Shown here one piece after another: positions 34,852 through 43,151 of a stretch of DNA of 64,000 nt. Position 1 is the stretch's first letter, and each line of letters starts with the position of its first letter. This DNA is from Paenibacillus sp. 32352. Lineage in GTDB: Bacteria; Bacillota; Bacilli; Paenibacillales; NBRC-103111. The notes beneath the pieces were generated by a model that saw only the letters and a program-made list of their open reading frames with translations, had not been told where the DNA came from and did not search any database. The position numbers and the translations under genes are program-made. The stretch lies in contig NZ_MZNT01000001.1 of assembly GCF_002042965.1 (NCBI RefSeq), positions 62,001 through 126,000 of the forward strand, written 5' to 3'.

Positions 34852-36006
34852 TTAAGATATTTGCACCCATTCTTCGCCGTCGGCGCCATCGAAGCGGTAC
34901 CAGACTTCCCCTGTGCCGGATATCCATTTTCCGCTGGATGTAACCTTTTGCGGAGCATAGTAGCCTGCCGGATGCTTTACTTCATCCTTGATGGGGAAAC
35001 GGTATGTAATCGTTTGATCCGTAAGCTCGATCAAGTCGGTGACGGTCTGTACGTCATGCGGCTTTTCCAGCGGCGCTCGAGCCGTCCTGAGCCACACACG
35101 GCCTGTACCGGTTTCGATGCAGGACCATTCACCCGAATTAGCGGTGATGTCATAGGTACCCGGAGGCAGCCATCCGATTTCCGCTGCTTTGTCATAGGGC
35201 TCGGTAAATAGTCTGGTTTCCGTAAGAAGGGTTGCTTTCAACGGAATATCTCGCTTCCACAGAAGCCAGCGGTCACCTTGAGGGAGAGAAATGTTCAACC
35301 ATACCGACTGGTCCAAGGGGCGGTTTCCGGGTCCCCAGAGTCCCTTGACATGAACGGTGCCGGCTGGCAGCGTCTCCTGCTGTTCCTTCAGCTGTGTCGG
35401 ATAGGGAAAGACTACGGCTGCTTCAGCAAGCACCACATCGAACGAGACGGAAGCGGCCTTGACGTTTTCCGGAATGAACGGCTCAGCAATCCATTTGCTT
35501 CCGTAGGTCGTCTCTATCCGGTACCACGTATGCTGGCTTAATCCTACGCTTGTGACGTTATGCGCTTTGTAGTTGAAGGTAGTAAACCTTCCAAGGACCC
35601 TCACCTTCTGCGGAGGAAGCATCCGTTCTGTCGGTTCAAAGCTCTGCTGCAAGTCGTAGAGTCTTGTGTCTTGTACCAAAGTAATATCCCTATCTAACGT
35701 TTCGAAGTTTCCAGTCGCTACTTTATCCGAAGCCGGAATCCATTTGTCCCCGAGCCAGGTTTCGACCAAAAACCATTCAATATCCCCCTCGTCCGTCTTG
35801 GGAAGGGTCTCCTTGACGTTGACCTGCTGGGGACCGGAAACGATACCGGACGGCTCCCCAGACAAGCTGCTGTTACTGTACATTGGGGAATCCTTCAGGA
35901 TGACAAGTCTGGATACCGGCAGATTAGCATGGGCCTGCACGGCAAATGACAAGGATATCAGGAACATTCCTAACCCAATGATCCGTCCTTTTCGCTTTAC
36001 GCTCAT
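34852..36006 (-). CDS. Secreted protein with several SH3-like repeats
   Basis: The 384-residue protein has a signal peptide (about 1-28, ending in VQAHA) and no recognised enzyme domain. Four or five repeats of about 60-75 residues share a pattern of VxLxxxTxLY/F, then LPPxxVxVxG, then WxxIETxxGxxWI (for example TWYRIETTYGSKWIAEP, EWSCIETGTGRVWLRT, EVWYRFDGADGEEWVQI). This is the look of bacterial SH3-like wall-binding modules. I chose the ATG at 36006, with GGGAG five bases upstream. A role in binding wall polymer is inferred. It is divergent from the FAD oxidoreductase gene. Confidence 0.75.
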   Translation of the reverse strand: MSVKRKGRIIGLGMFLISLSFAVQAHANLPVSRLVILKDSPMYSNSSLSGEPSGIVSGPQQVNVKETLPKTDEGDIEWFLVETWLGDKWIPASDKVATGNFETLDRDITLVQDTRLYDLQQSFEPTERMLPPQKVRVLGRFTTFNYKAHNVTSVGLSQHTWYRIETTYGSKWIAEPFIPENVKAASVSFDVVLAEAAVVFPYPTQLKEQQETLPAGTVHVKGLWGPGNRPLDQSVWLNISLPQGDRWLLWKRDIPLKATLLTETRLFTEPYDKAAEIGWLPPGTYDITANSGEWSCIETGTGRVWLRTARAPLEKPHDVQTVTDLIELTDQTITYRFPIKDEVKHPAGYYAPQKVTSSGKWISGTGEVWYRFDGADGEEWVQIS

Positions 36007-36171
36007 CTTAGCTCCCATCCTTTCATAACGATAATGACGCAAGGATGCCGGGTAGAGTTGCTGGTCTACTTTGAAAAAATTGTAAAAGACGCCATCCTTG
36101 ATTTTCGCGTATGGCCCTTTTTGGGCTTGGACAACCTATTGGAAAAACGCGGGAAGGGATGATTGTGAAAG

Positions 36172-37119
36172 GTGAATAAGGAAGAAGCGTATGATTGCAT
36201 CATCATCGGGGGAGGCATAGCCGGACTTCAAGGAGCGATTCAGCTCGGCCGATATAAGCACAAAACCCTGGTAGTCGATAAAGGCGTGGGTAGATCGACG
36301 CTGTGCCAATGCTACCATAATGTCCTGGGATGGCCGGATGGCGTATCGGGACCTGAGCTTCGGAGGCTTGGAAGGCTGCACGCGGAGCGGCTTGGCGTTC
36401 AATTCATGAAGGATGAGGTCATCGGACTTCAAAAGGAGGAGGACAGCTTCAAGGCTCAATTCAAGGAAGGACGACAGGAGCTGAAGGCGTCGACGCTGTT
36501 GCTTGCAACGGGGCTTATGGACCGATTTCCGCAGCTGCCCGGCCTGGAGGGCTGCCTTGGCTTGACGGTCTACGTCTGTCCGGATTGCGACGGATATGAG
36601 GTCAGCGGCAAAAAGACGATTGTGCTCGGAGCGGGCAATACGGGAGCTTCCATGGCCATAACGCTGTCTTACTGGACGCAAGAGCTAATCTATATCAATC
36701 ATGAGCCGGGAAGCTCTGAGATTTCCTCCGAATGGCAGGAGCAATTAAAGGATAAACGCATTTCGCTGATCGAGACACCAATAGCAGAGGTGCTGGTAAC
36801 GCAGACAGGAGACTTCGGCGGTGTTCGGTTGACAGATGGACGGAGTGTCGAGGGAGAACGCGGCTTTATTGCTTTCGGGGGCAATGAGGTGATGTCCGGG
36901 CTGGCGGAGCAGCTGGGAGTGGAGCGGCTTGAGAATCGGCATATCGCCGCCGACCCCCGGTCAAAAATGACGAATGTGCCGGGGGTATGGGCAGCAGGAG
37001 ATGTCGGCGTGCATTCGGAGCAGGTGACGATTGCCATGGGAGAAGGCTCTCAGGCGGCCATCTGGATACATAAAGAGCTGCTAAAGCGTAAGCAGACCCG
37101 AACGCCGGTGCTGCATTAA
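36172..37119 (+). CDS. Thioredoxin reductase-like FAD oxidoreductase
   Basis: A 315-residue flavoprotein. It has an N-terminal FAD dinucleotide fold (CIIIGGGIAGLQGAIQLGRY), an NAD(P) fold (IVLGAGNTGASMAITL), the redox-active pair Cys136-Cys139 in VCPDCDGYE, and a C-terminal FAD motif (GVWAAGDVGVHSEQVTIAMGEG). Layout matches the thioredoxin reductase superfamily, but a CQC near residue 46 and divergent sequence argue against true TrxB. The start is GTG; AAGG is close to it, so the exact start is uncertain. Its stop overlaps the convergent deacetylase gene by four bases. Confidence 0.88.
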   Translation: MNKEEAYDCIIIGGGIAGLQGAIQLGRYKHKTLVVDKGVGRSTLCQCYHNVLGWPDGVSGPELRRLGRLHAERLGVQFMKDEVIGLQKEEDSFKAQFKEGRQELKASTLLLATGLMDRFPQLPGLEGCLGLTVYVCPDCDGYEVSGKKTIVLGAGNTGASMAITLSYWTQELIYINHEPGSSEISSEWQEQLKDKRISLIETPIAEVLVTQTGDFGGVRLTDGRSVEGERGFIAFGGNEVMSGLAEQLGVERLENRHIAADPRSKMTNVPGVWAAGDVGVHSEQVTIAMGEGSQAAIWIHKELLKRKQTRTPVLH

Positions 37120-37985
37120 TTCGGTGACAACCGGGCGATCCATTTCTCTATAGGCTCTTCTCCGTTGACGAAAATCCGCTTGAGCTTCAGCGGGTCCTGC
37201 TTGGAAGTGGTCATTCCTTGCTCGATAGTAAAGGCGTACCGGAATTCATGGTCCTTTAAAATCTTAAGCGTGGTCTGATTCCATTCGCCGTACGGATAGC
37301 AGTACACATCGGCGATCGTTCCCAGCTGCTCCTCGATTTGACGTCGGGCTTCCGTAATTTCATATTCCTGCTTGTCTTTCTTCAGCAGCGGCAGATGAGG
37401 ATGAGTCATGCCATGAGGCTGAATATCCCATCCGGCTTCATGCATCTCCTTGATTTGATCCCAATTGAGAAAATACCCGTCCTCGACCATGCCGGGAGAC
37501 ATGAACAAGGTGGCGTGAAAGCCGAGCTTCTTGAGCAGCGGAAGCGCATGCTCGTAATTATCGGCATAGCCGTCGTCGAAGGTGAGCAATACCGGTTTCT
37601 CAGGAGCGCTTTCCACGCCCTCCATAATGTCGGTAAACTGCCGGAGCGACAAAGGGGTAAAGCCGTTTTCGGATAAGTACATCATTTGGGCTTCGAATTT
37701 TTCCGGGGTTATGGTCGCTCTGTTGCCGGGGTCGACCGTGATGCTGTGGTAATTGAGCACGGGAATAGGCGGCGGGGGCTTGGGCGGCGAGGAGTCCCCC
37801 GCTTTGGCCGCGGCGGTCTTCTGCTGAAGGAAGGCAGCTTCATCGTCATAGGCAAAGACCGTCGGAGCAAGCGATCCCCACAGGACCAAGCTCATGGCGA
37901 GCAGCCACGATACCGCAAGAGTACTGCGGCGCATCGCTCTGCGGACAAGATGAAAACGCATACAATTCAGCTCTATTGAACTCAT
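37116..37985 (-). CDS. Polysaccharide deacetylase (NodB family)
   Basis: A 289-residue exported or membrane-anchored carbohydrate esterase 4 protein. One hydrophobic N-terminal segment (about 23-44) precedes the NodB domain (about 80-285). The metal and catalytic motifs are visible: LTFDDGYADN (catalytic Asp and metal Asp) and HGMTHPHL (metal histidines). The substrate is probably N-acetylglucosamine in wall or extracellular glycans. AGGAG lies seven bases before the ATG. The DUF2161 gene lies upstream on the same strand, but a terminator separates them. Confidence 0.92.
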   Translation of the reverse strand: MSSIELNCMRFHLVRRAMRRSTLAVSWLLAMSLVLWGSLAPTVFAYDDEAAFLQQKTAAAKAGDSSPPKPPPPIPVLNYHSITVDPGNRATITPEKFEAQMMYLSENGFTPLSLRQFTDIMEGVESAPEKPVLLTFDDGYADNYEHALPLLKKLGFHATLFMSPGMVEDGYFLNWDQIKEMHEAGWDIQPHGMTHPHLPLLKKDKQEYEITEARRQIEEQLGTIADVYCYPYGEWNQTTLKILKDHEFRYAFTIEQGMTTSKQDPLKLKRIFVNGEEPIEKWIARLSPN

Positions 37986-38084
37986 AGACAGGCTCCTTTG
38001 CTTAGAACTCTAGTACTCTATTTATATAAGGAGCTAGACAGGAATATGTCTATTTTGTATGGAATCGTCTTGATGACCCGGTGG

Positions 38085-38115
38085 AAAAAGGGGCGGCGTC
38101 TTGGAGAAGCGCCGC
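38085..38115 (-). terminator. Terminator of the DUF2161 gene
   Basis: On the minus strand GCGGCG (38110-38115) pairs with CGCCGC (38093-38098), followed by CCC and TTTTT. Confidence 0.75.
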
Positions 38116-38149
38116 AGTTAGTGAGCTTAAAGCCGAGGGAGCGGGGAAA

Positions 38150-38989
38150 TTAGGAAGAGCTGGAAGCAGGCGCGGGATGCGGAAGCTGCTCCACTACCTG
38201 TGCGTAGGTTTGCAGCGCTTCTTCACCGAGTGGCGTAAGCGAGTAGATGCCTCTCTCCACGCGCAGAAACCACCGGTAGAAGTTTTTTTGCAGCAGGCTC
38301 GCCGCATTGGCGATACCGGTTTGCTCGCGCAGCTTGCGCGGACTCATAGGTCCGTTCTGCCGGATCAGGTACGCCATATGGAGAGCTTTTTCCCGATAGG
38401 AGGTGACGAGCTTGCGCTTGCTGCTGCCTCCTACATTGTAATCGGCGCGGCGCTCCTTGAATTCCCGGACGATCCGCTCAGCCGCTCTTTTGTTATGCCG
38501 CGGCAGCACGGCAGGGGCTGCAGGAGCAGTTCCGGCCTCCAAAGAAGCCGCATAATCTGTCGGCTCCGCAAAGCTCTCCAGAAGGGGGGAGAAGGAGAAC
38601 GAGCCCTCTTTGGATGAAGCTGCCGCCGGAGGATGGCATTCGATAATGACCTGCGGTTTTTTCGTCTTATAAAATTGTACCGTTATCATCCCGATGCCGA
38701 GCATCTGGCACAGCTTGCGCAGCTCAGGCCACGTCGCCCCGTGCGGGGCGCGCTTTTTGTTCGGCATTTCGAAGGCTACGTACACCTGCCGGGTTAGCCG
38801 AAGCCTGTTGATGCCCTGAAGGAGCAGCGGTACCGAAAAGTTTTTTTTCAGCTCGACGATGACGGGCGGCTCTTCGCCGCGAATCGCGACAAGGTCGCAG
38901 TGATGGACTTCGCCCCGGACGTGGTAGCCCTGCTGCTCGAAGAAGCTTTTGACGGGAGCGTACAGCTCCGTCTCGGTTTTGATCGCCAC
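38150..38989 (-). CDS. DUF2161 protein, PD-(D/E)XK nuclease-like
   Basis: The family starts MAIKTETELYAPVK, so I take the GTG at 38989, which has AAAGGAG ten bases upstream and gives 279 residues; a longer frame from 39046 is unlikely. The N-terminal part shows a nuclease-like core: Glu of TETELYAPVKSFFEQQGY, Asp of HHCDLVAI and ELKK, the D-ExK arrangement. A C-terminal region (about 200-270) looks like a winged helix (LREQTGIANAASLLQKNFYRWFLRVERGIYSLT). Substrate and role are unknown. It is divergent from araM. Confidence 0.82.
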   Translation of the reverse strand: MAIKTETELYAPVKSFFEQQGYHVRGEVHHCDLVAIRGEEPPVIVELKKNFSVPLLLQGINRLRLTRQVYVAFEMPNKKRAPHGATWPELRKLCQMLGIGMITVQFYKTKKPQVIIECHPPAAASSKEGSFSFSPLLESFAEPTDYAASLEAGTAPAAPAVLPRHNKRAAERIVREFKERRADYNVGGSSKRKLVTSYREKALHMAYLIRQNGPMSPRKLREQTGIANAASLLQKNFYRWFLRVERGIYSLTPLGEEALQTYAQVVEQLPHPAPASSSS

Positions 38990-39107
38990 AGCGGCTCGTC
39001 TCCTTTGAAATCTTGGGTTCATGTTGCTATGTAAAATTATGTTCATTATAGCATAGTTTTGATAAGATAGATCCTAAAGACTTGCAACTATAGAAAGGGA
39101 AGAAACC

Positions 39108-40436
39108 ATGATAGAACAAGTTGGTCAAATCGAACCGTGGCTTGGCAAACGGTTTATGTGCCAGTGCGGTCAAGAGCACGCGGCTCCGATCCGCAAAATT
39201 GTCATAGAGCGCGGCGCGCTGGCGGAGCTCGCGCCATATGCCCAGGAGCGAGGCTACACCGGGCTCCTGCTGGTCTGTGACCGGCACACGCTGGAAGCGG
39301 CCGGTCGGGAGCTGCTTCAGCTGTGCGAGGCGGCACAGCTGAAGGCGCAGTTGTGCGTGCTCGCGGAAGACGAGCACGGGGAGCTCGCCGCCGACGGGCG
39401 CGTCATCGTGCAGCTGATGCTGCACGTGACGCCGTCGGCGCAGGCGATCGTGGCCGTCGGCTCGGGCACGATCCACGACACGGTTCGTTTCGTCGCTCAC
39501 CGGACGAACCGTGCGTTTCTCTCCGTGCCGACGGCCCCGTCGGTGGACGGCTTCGCCTCGGTCGGAGCGCCGCTCATTATCGGCGGCTTCAAACAAACGA
39601 TTCCGGCTATGGCGCCGGAAGCTATCTTCGCCGACTTGGCGCTGCTCGTCAAGTCACCGCGAGCGATGATCGCCGCAGGTTTCGGCGACATGCTGGGCAA
39701 ATACACCTCGCTCGCAGACTGGCAGCTCGGGCGGGTGCTGTTCGGCGAGCCGTACTGCGAGCTCGCCGCGGAGATGACCCGGCAGGGTCTCGCGCTGTGC
39801 GTCGACCATGCCGAGGAGATTGCCGCCGGGACGGAGCTCGGCGTCCGCAAGCTGATGGAGGGCCTGACGTTGTCAGGCATCTCCATGCTGCTTGTCGGAC
39901 ACTCGCGGCCGGCTTCCGGCGGAGAGCATCATCTCTCCCATTATTGGGAGATGCGGTTCATCCAAGAGCGGCGCCGAGCCCTTCTGCACGGCGCCAAGGT
40001 CGGTGTCGCGGCCGTCAAGATGGCCGCGCTGTATGAGTCGGCCGCTGCGCTTACGCAGGAAGCGGCCGCCGAAGCCATCGCCGCAAGGCAAGCGAGCGGC
40101 GACGTGCCGACTCCTGAGCGAATGGCCGCTCAGATCAGCCAGGGCTACGGCAGCATCGCCGACCAGGTGCTGGCCGAGAATGGACTCGGGGCCGGCGCGG
40201 ACTCCTCATGGGATCATGAGCTGCCTGAGCGAATCATCGAACGCTGGGACGCTATCCGCGGCATTTGCCGGAGCGTGCCGTCAGCCGCAGCGTTGGCACA
40301 ATGGCTTCAGCAAGCCGGCGGCCCGACGACGATAGAGGAGCTCGGAGTTGAGGAGAAGCTGCTGCAGGAAAGCTTGCACTATGCGATGTATGTACGCAAT
40401 CGGTATACGATCATGCGGCTTGGACAATGGCTGTAA
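39108..40436 (+). CDS. araM: sn-glycerol-1-phosphate dehydrogenase (AraM/EgsA)
   Basis: A 442-residue NAD(P)-dependent dehydrogenase that reduces DHAP to glycerol-1-phosphate, the archaeal-type backbone; in B. subtilis it feeds PcrB to make heptaprenylglyceryl lipids. Visible motifs are the nucleotide loop VAVGSGTIHDTVRF, SVPTAPSVDGFASVGAP and metal-site residues in HSRPASGGEHHLSHYWE. The stretch from about 39180 to 40300 is clearly more GC-rich than its neighbours, with G or C in nearly every third codon position. No ara or pcrB gene adjoins it. A large hairpin terminator follows. Confidence 0.92.
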   Translation: MIEQVGQIEPWLGKRFMCQCGQEHAAPIRKIVIERGALAELAPYAQERGYTGLLLVCDRHTLEAAGRELLQLCEAAQLKAQLCVLAEDEHGELAADGRVIVQLMLHVTPSAQAIVAVGSGTIHDTVRFVAHRTNRAFLSVPTAPSVDGFASVGAPLIIGGFKQTIPAMAPEAIFADLALLVKSPRAMIAAGFGDMLGKYTSLADWQLGRVLFGEPYCELAAEMTRQGLALCVDHAEEIAAGTELGVRKLMEGLTLSGISMLLVGHSRPASGGEHHLSHYWEMRFIQERRRALLHGAKVGVAAVKMAALYESAAALTQEAAAEAIAARQASGDVPTPERMAAQISQGYGSIADQVLAENGLGAGADSSWDHELPERIIERWDAIRGICRSVPSAAALAQWLQQAGGPTTIEELGVEEKLLQESLHYAMYVRNRYTIMRLGQWL

Positions 40437-40449
40437 GACGGCATTGTAC

Positions 40450-40523
40450 AGCGGCGGGACATTCCGGGGACGATCTTGAAGGAGACCGTCCACCCGGAGC
40501 GGTCCTGCCGCTGTTTTTTGTTT
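40450..40523 (+). terminator. araM terminator, long branched hairpin
   Basis: AGCGGCGGGAC (40450-40460) pairs with GTCCTGCCGCT (40502-40512) with one mismatch, followed by a T-rich tail. The 41-base interior has a further stem (GACG/CGTC with CCGG/CCGG). Confidence 0.8.
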
Positions 40524-40631
40524 TTGTCTAAAATTTCGGGCAACTTATCCCCGCGCCCTGCATAATTATTTAATACACTTCGTTTCTTTGATGTAGTGAC
40601 CGCAAATGCACCGTACGGAGGAGGTTAACTC

Positions 40632-42527
40632 ATGGACATATTCAAGAAAATTTCAGATTACCGAACAGAAACCGAACGACTGGCTTGGACCGGAACCTTT
40701 GCCGATTATATCGCCCTGGTTCGCAAGAACCCTCATTTGGCGATGACGGCGCATTCCCGTGTTTACGAGATGATCAGAGCGCAAGGCATCGGGGAGGATA
40801 ACGGCAAACGCAGGTATCATTTCTTTGAGAAAGAAATATTCGGTCTTGACGCGGCCATTGAAAAACTGGTCGAGGAATACTTCCATTCCGCCGCGAGACG
40901 TCTGGATGTGCGTAAGCGTATCCTCCTCCTGATGGGTCCGGTCAGCGGCGGCAAGTCGACGATCGTGACGCTGCTTAAGAAAGGACTCGAACAATTTTCG
41001 CGTACGGATAGGGGCGCGGTATACGCAATCAAAGGATGTCCGATGCACGAGGAGCCGATGCATCTGATACCGCAGGAGCTGCGGCACGAAGTGGAGGAAG
41101 AGTTTGGCATCAAGATCGAGGGCAACCTGTGCCCGTCGTGTCAAATGCGGTTGAAGACCGAGTACAACAGCCGCATAGAGGATGTGCTGGTGGAACGGGT
41201 CCTGATCTCCGAGGATAACCGGACAGGAATCGGTACCTTCAGTCCATCCGATCCGAAATCACAGGATATTGCAGATTTGACCGGCAGCATCGATTTTTCA
41301 ACGATCACGGAGTACGGGTCGGAATCGGATCCGAGGGCATACCGGTTCGATGGGGAGCTGAATAAAGCGAACCGCGGGATTATGGAATTCCAGGAGATGC
41401 TGAAGTGTGACGAGAAATTCCTGTGGAATTTGCTGTCATTGACTCAGGAGGGGAATTTCAAGGCCGGACGCTTTGCGCTGATTTCCGCCGATGAGCTGAT
41501 CATTGCCCATACGAACGAATCCGAGTACAAATCCTTCATTGCGAACAAGAAGAATGAAGCGCTCCAGTCGCGGATGATCGTCATGCCGATCCCTTATAAC
41601 TTAAAGGTGTCGGAGGAAGAGAAGATTTATGCGAAGCTGATCCGGCAAAGCGACATGGCCCATATTCATATTGCGCCTCACGCTCTGCGGGCAGCAGCGA
41701 TCTTCTCGATTCTTACCCGCTTGAAGGAATCGAAGAAGCAGGGAATGGACCTTGTCAAGAAAATGCGCATGTACGACGGGGAAGAGGTCGAGGGCTTTAA
41801 AGAAGCGGATTTGAAGGAAATGCAAAACGAGTACCTCGAAGAGGGCATGTCGGGAATCGATCCCCGGTATGTTATCAACCGGATTTCCAGCGCATTGATC
41901 CGTCAGGGACTGGAATTCATCAACGCCTTGGATGTGCTGCGCGCCCTGAAGGACGGCTTGGATCAGCATCCTTCCATTACCAAGGAAGAACGGGAGCGTT
42001 ACTTGAACTTCATCTCGGTTGCCCGCAAGGAATATGACGAGCTGGCGAAGAAGGAAGTGCAGAAGGCGTTCGTGTACTCGTTTGAGGAATCGGCCAAAAC
42101 GCTGTTCAACAACTACCTCGATAATATCGAGGCTTATTGTAACTGGGGCAAAATTAAAGATCCTTTGACCGGTGAGGAGATGGATCCGGACGAAAGGCTG
42201 ATGCGTTCTATTGAAGAGCAGATCGGCATTTCGGAAAACGCCAAAAAAGCTTTCCGCGAAGAAATATTGATTCGCATGTCGTCCTATTCGCGCAAAGGGC
42301 ATCGCTTCAATTACAGCAGTCACGAACGGCTGCGTGAAGCGATCGAGAAGAAGCTGTTTGCGGATTTGAAGGATATCGTGAAAATTACGACTTCAACGAA
42401 AACTCCGGACGAAACCCAGCTGAAGCGGATCAACGAAGTAATTAAACGTCTCGTGGAAGAGCATGGCTATACAACGGCATCAGCCAATGAGTTATTGAGA
42501 TATGTGGGTAGTTTGCTGAACCGCTAA
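40632..42527 (+). CDS. prkA: PrkA-family serine protein kinase / AAA+ protein
   Basis: The 631-residue protein has an N-terminal AAA+ domain with Walker A GPVSGGKST (about 102-110), a cysteine-bearing insert (CPMHEEPMHLIP, CPSCQMRL), FQEMLKCDEKFLWNLLSLTQEG and a C-terminal PrkA domain. In Bacillus it acts in the mother cell during sporulation, reported as a kinase and as a Lon-type protease. GGAGGAGG precedes the ATG. In Bacillus yhbH follows; here the next gene encodes a His/Gly-rich protein instead. Confidence 0.96.
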   Translation: MDIFKKISDYRTETERLAWTGTFADYIALVRKNPHLAMTAHSRVYEMIRAQGIGEDNGKRRYHFFEKEIFGLDAAIEKLVEEYFHSAARRLDVRKRILLLMGPVSGGKSTIVTLLKKGLEQFSRTDRGAVYAIKGCPMHEEPMHLIPQELRHEVEEEFGIKIEGNLCPSCQMRLKTEYNSRIEDVLVERVLISEDNRTGIGTFSPSDPKSQDIADLTGSIDFSTITEYGSESDPRAYRFDGELNKANRGIMEFQEMLKCDEKFLWNLLSLTQEGNFKAGRFALISADELIIAHTNESEYKSFIANKKNEALQSRMIVMPIPYNLKVSEEEKIYAKLIRQSDMAHIHIAPHALRAAAIFSILTRLKESKKQGMDLVKKMRMYDGEEVEGFKEADLKEMQNEYLEEGMSGIDPRYVINRISSALIRQGLEFINALDVLRALKDGLDQHPSITKEERERYLNFISVARKEYDELAKKEVQKAFVYSFEESAKTLFNNYLDNIEAYCNWGKIKDPLTGEEMDPDERLMRSIEEQIGISENAKKAFREEILIRMSSYSRKGHRFNYSSHERLREAIEKKLFADLKDIVKITTSTKTPDETQLKRINEVIKRLVEEHGYTTASANELLRYVGSLLNR

Positions 42528-42685
42528 AAAGCCTTTCGCCGATTGCCCTAAATAAATAGGAGTGTATCTAGAGGGGCCATCCGATTGATGGCTCTTACTG
42601 TTTGTTTGGGGCTGCTCTGGTTACGTGACTTTGCTTGCCGGCAACGAGATATGAGTAGGTATTCGCCCATTTTCCTATAGGCATT

Positions 42686-42714
42686 CACCCTCCTAGGCGC
42701 ATCGACATAAACTA
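42686..42714 (+). promoter_or_regulatory. SigK-like promoter of the His/Gly/Tyr-rich gene
   Basis: CACC (42686-42689) and CATAAACTA (42706-42714) are separated by 16 bases. They fit the SigK consensus, MACM at -35 and CATANNNTA at -10. The gene begins about 46 bases later. This would place expression late, in the mother cell. Confidence 0.65.
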
Positions 42715-42759
42715 CACTATGACAAATGCCTATATTACTTAGAAAGCGGGAGATACCGA

Positions 42760-43056
42760 ATGACGAATACTCAACTCGAACATACGGAGGAAACTCGCCC
42801 GGATGGTCACGGAGGCGGTCACGGGGGCCACGGAGGGTCTCATGGAGGATTTCACGGAGGCCATGGAGGATTTCATGGAGGTTACCACGGTGGCGGCTAC
42901 CATGGCGGGTACCACGGACATGGAGGGTATTACGGAGGGGGCTTCTATAGCCCATACATTTTTCCAATTGTGATAACCGATGGAGGGTATAATCCATACC
43001 CTTATCCGTATCCTTATCCATACTATCCTTATTCCTATCCGTATCCTTATTATTGA
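42760..43056 (+). CDS. His/Gly/Tyr-rich repeat protein, probable spore coat protein
   Basis: A 98-residue low-complexity protein. Residues about 16-62 consist of HGG and YHGG repeats, a central hydrophobic patch IFPIVITDGG follows, and the last 25 residues are a YPYP repeat. GGGAG lies before the ATG. There is no signal peptide. The composition is like that of Tyr- and His-rich coat proteins, and the SigK-like promoter and prkA neighbour support a late sporulation role. Metal binding by the histidines and Tyr cross-linking are plausible but inferred. The repeats are also obvious in the DNA. Confidence 0.75.
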   Translation: MTNTQLEHTEETRPDGHGGGHGGHGGSHGGFHGGHGGFHGGYHGGGYHGGYHGHGGYYGGGFYSPYIFPIVITDGGYNPYPYPYPYPYYPYSYPYPYY

Positions 43057-43089
43057 TTACGTGACGATGCTATAGAGCTATAGTGAAAG

Positions 43090-43133
43090 AAAGCTTTCGG
43101 AACCGCGTAAAACACGGAACCGAAGGCTTTTTT
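43090..43133. terminator. Convergent terminator
   Basis: An imperfect stem pairs AAGCTTTCGG (43091-43100) with CCGAAGGCTT (43120-43129) around further pairs. It has T residues at the plus-strand end and separates the His/Gly gene from the convergent kinase gene. Confidence 0.7.
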
Positions 43134-43151
43134 GAATTATTGGCGGAAGAA

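Noticed and set aside
39323..40036. 237-codon GC-rich frame on the plus strand
   Set aside because: It is a shifted frame inside araM, open only because of the high GC content; the product is Arg/Ala-rich.
42790..42940. Short direct repeats that might suggest a CRISPR array
   Set aside because: They are coding repeats of about 9-12 bp in the His/Gly gene, with no spacers and no cas genes.
42548..43021. 157-codon frame on the minus strand
   Set aside because: It is antisense to the His/Gly repeat gene and mirrors the repeats.
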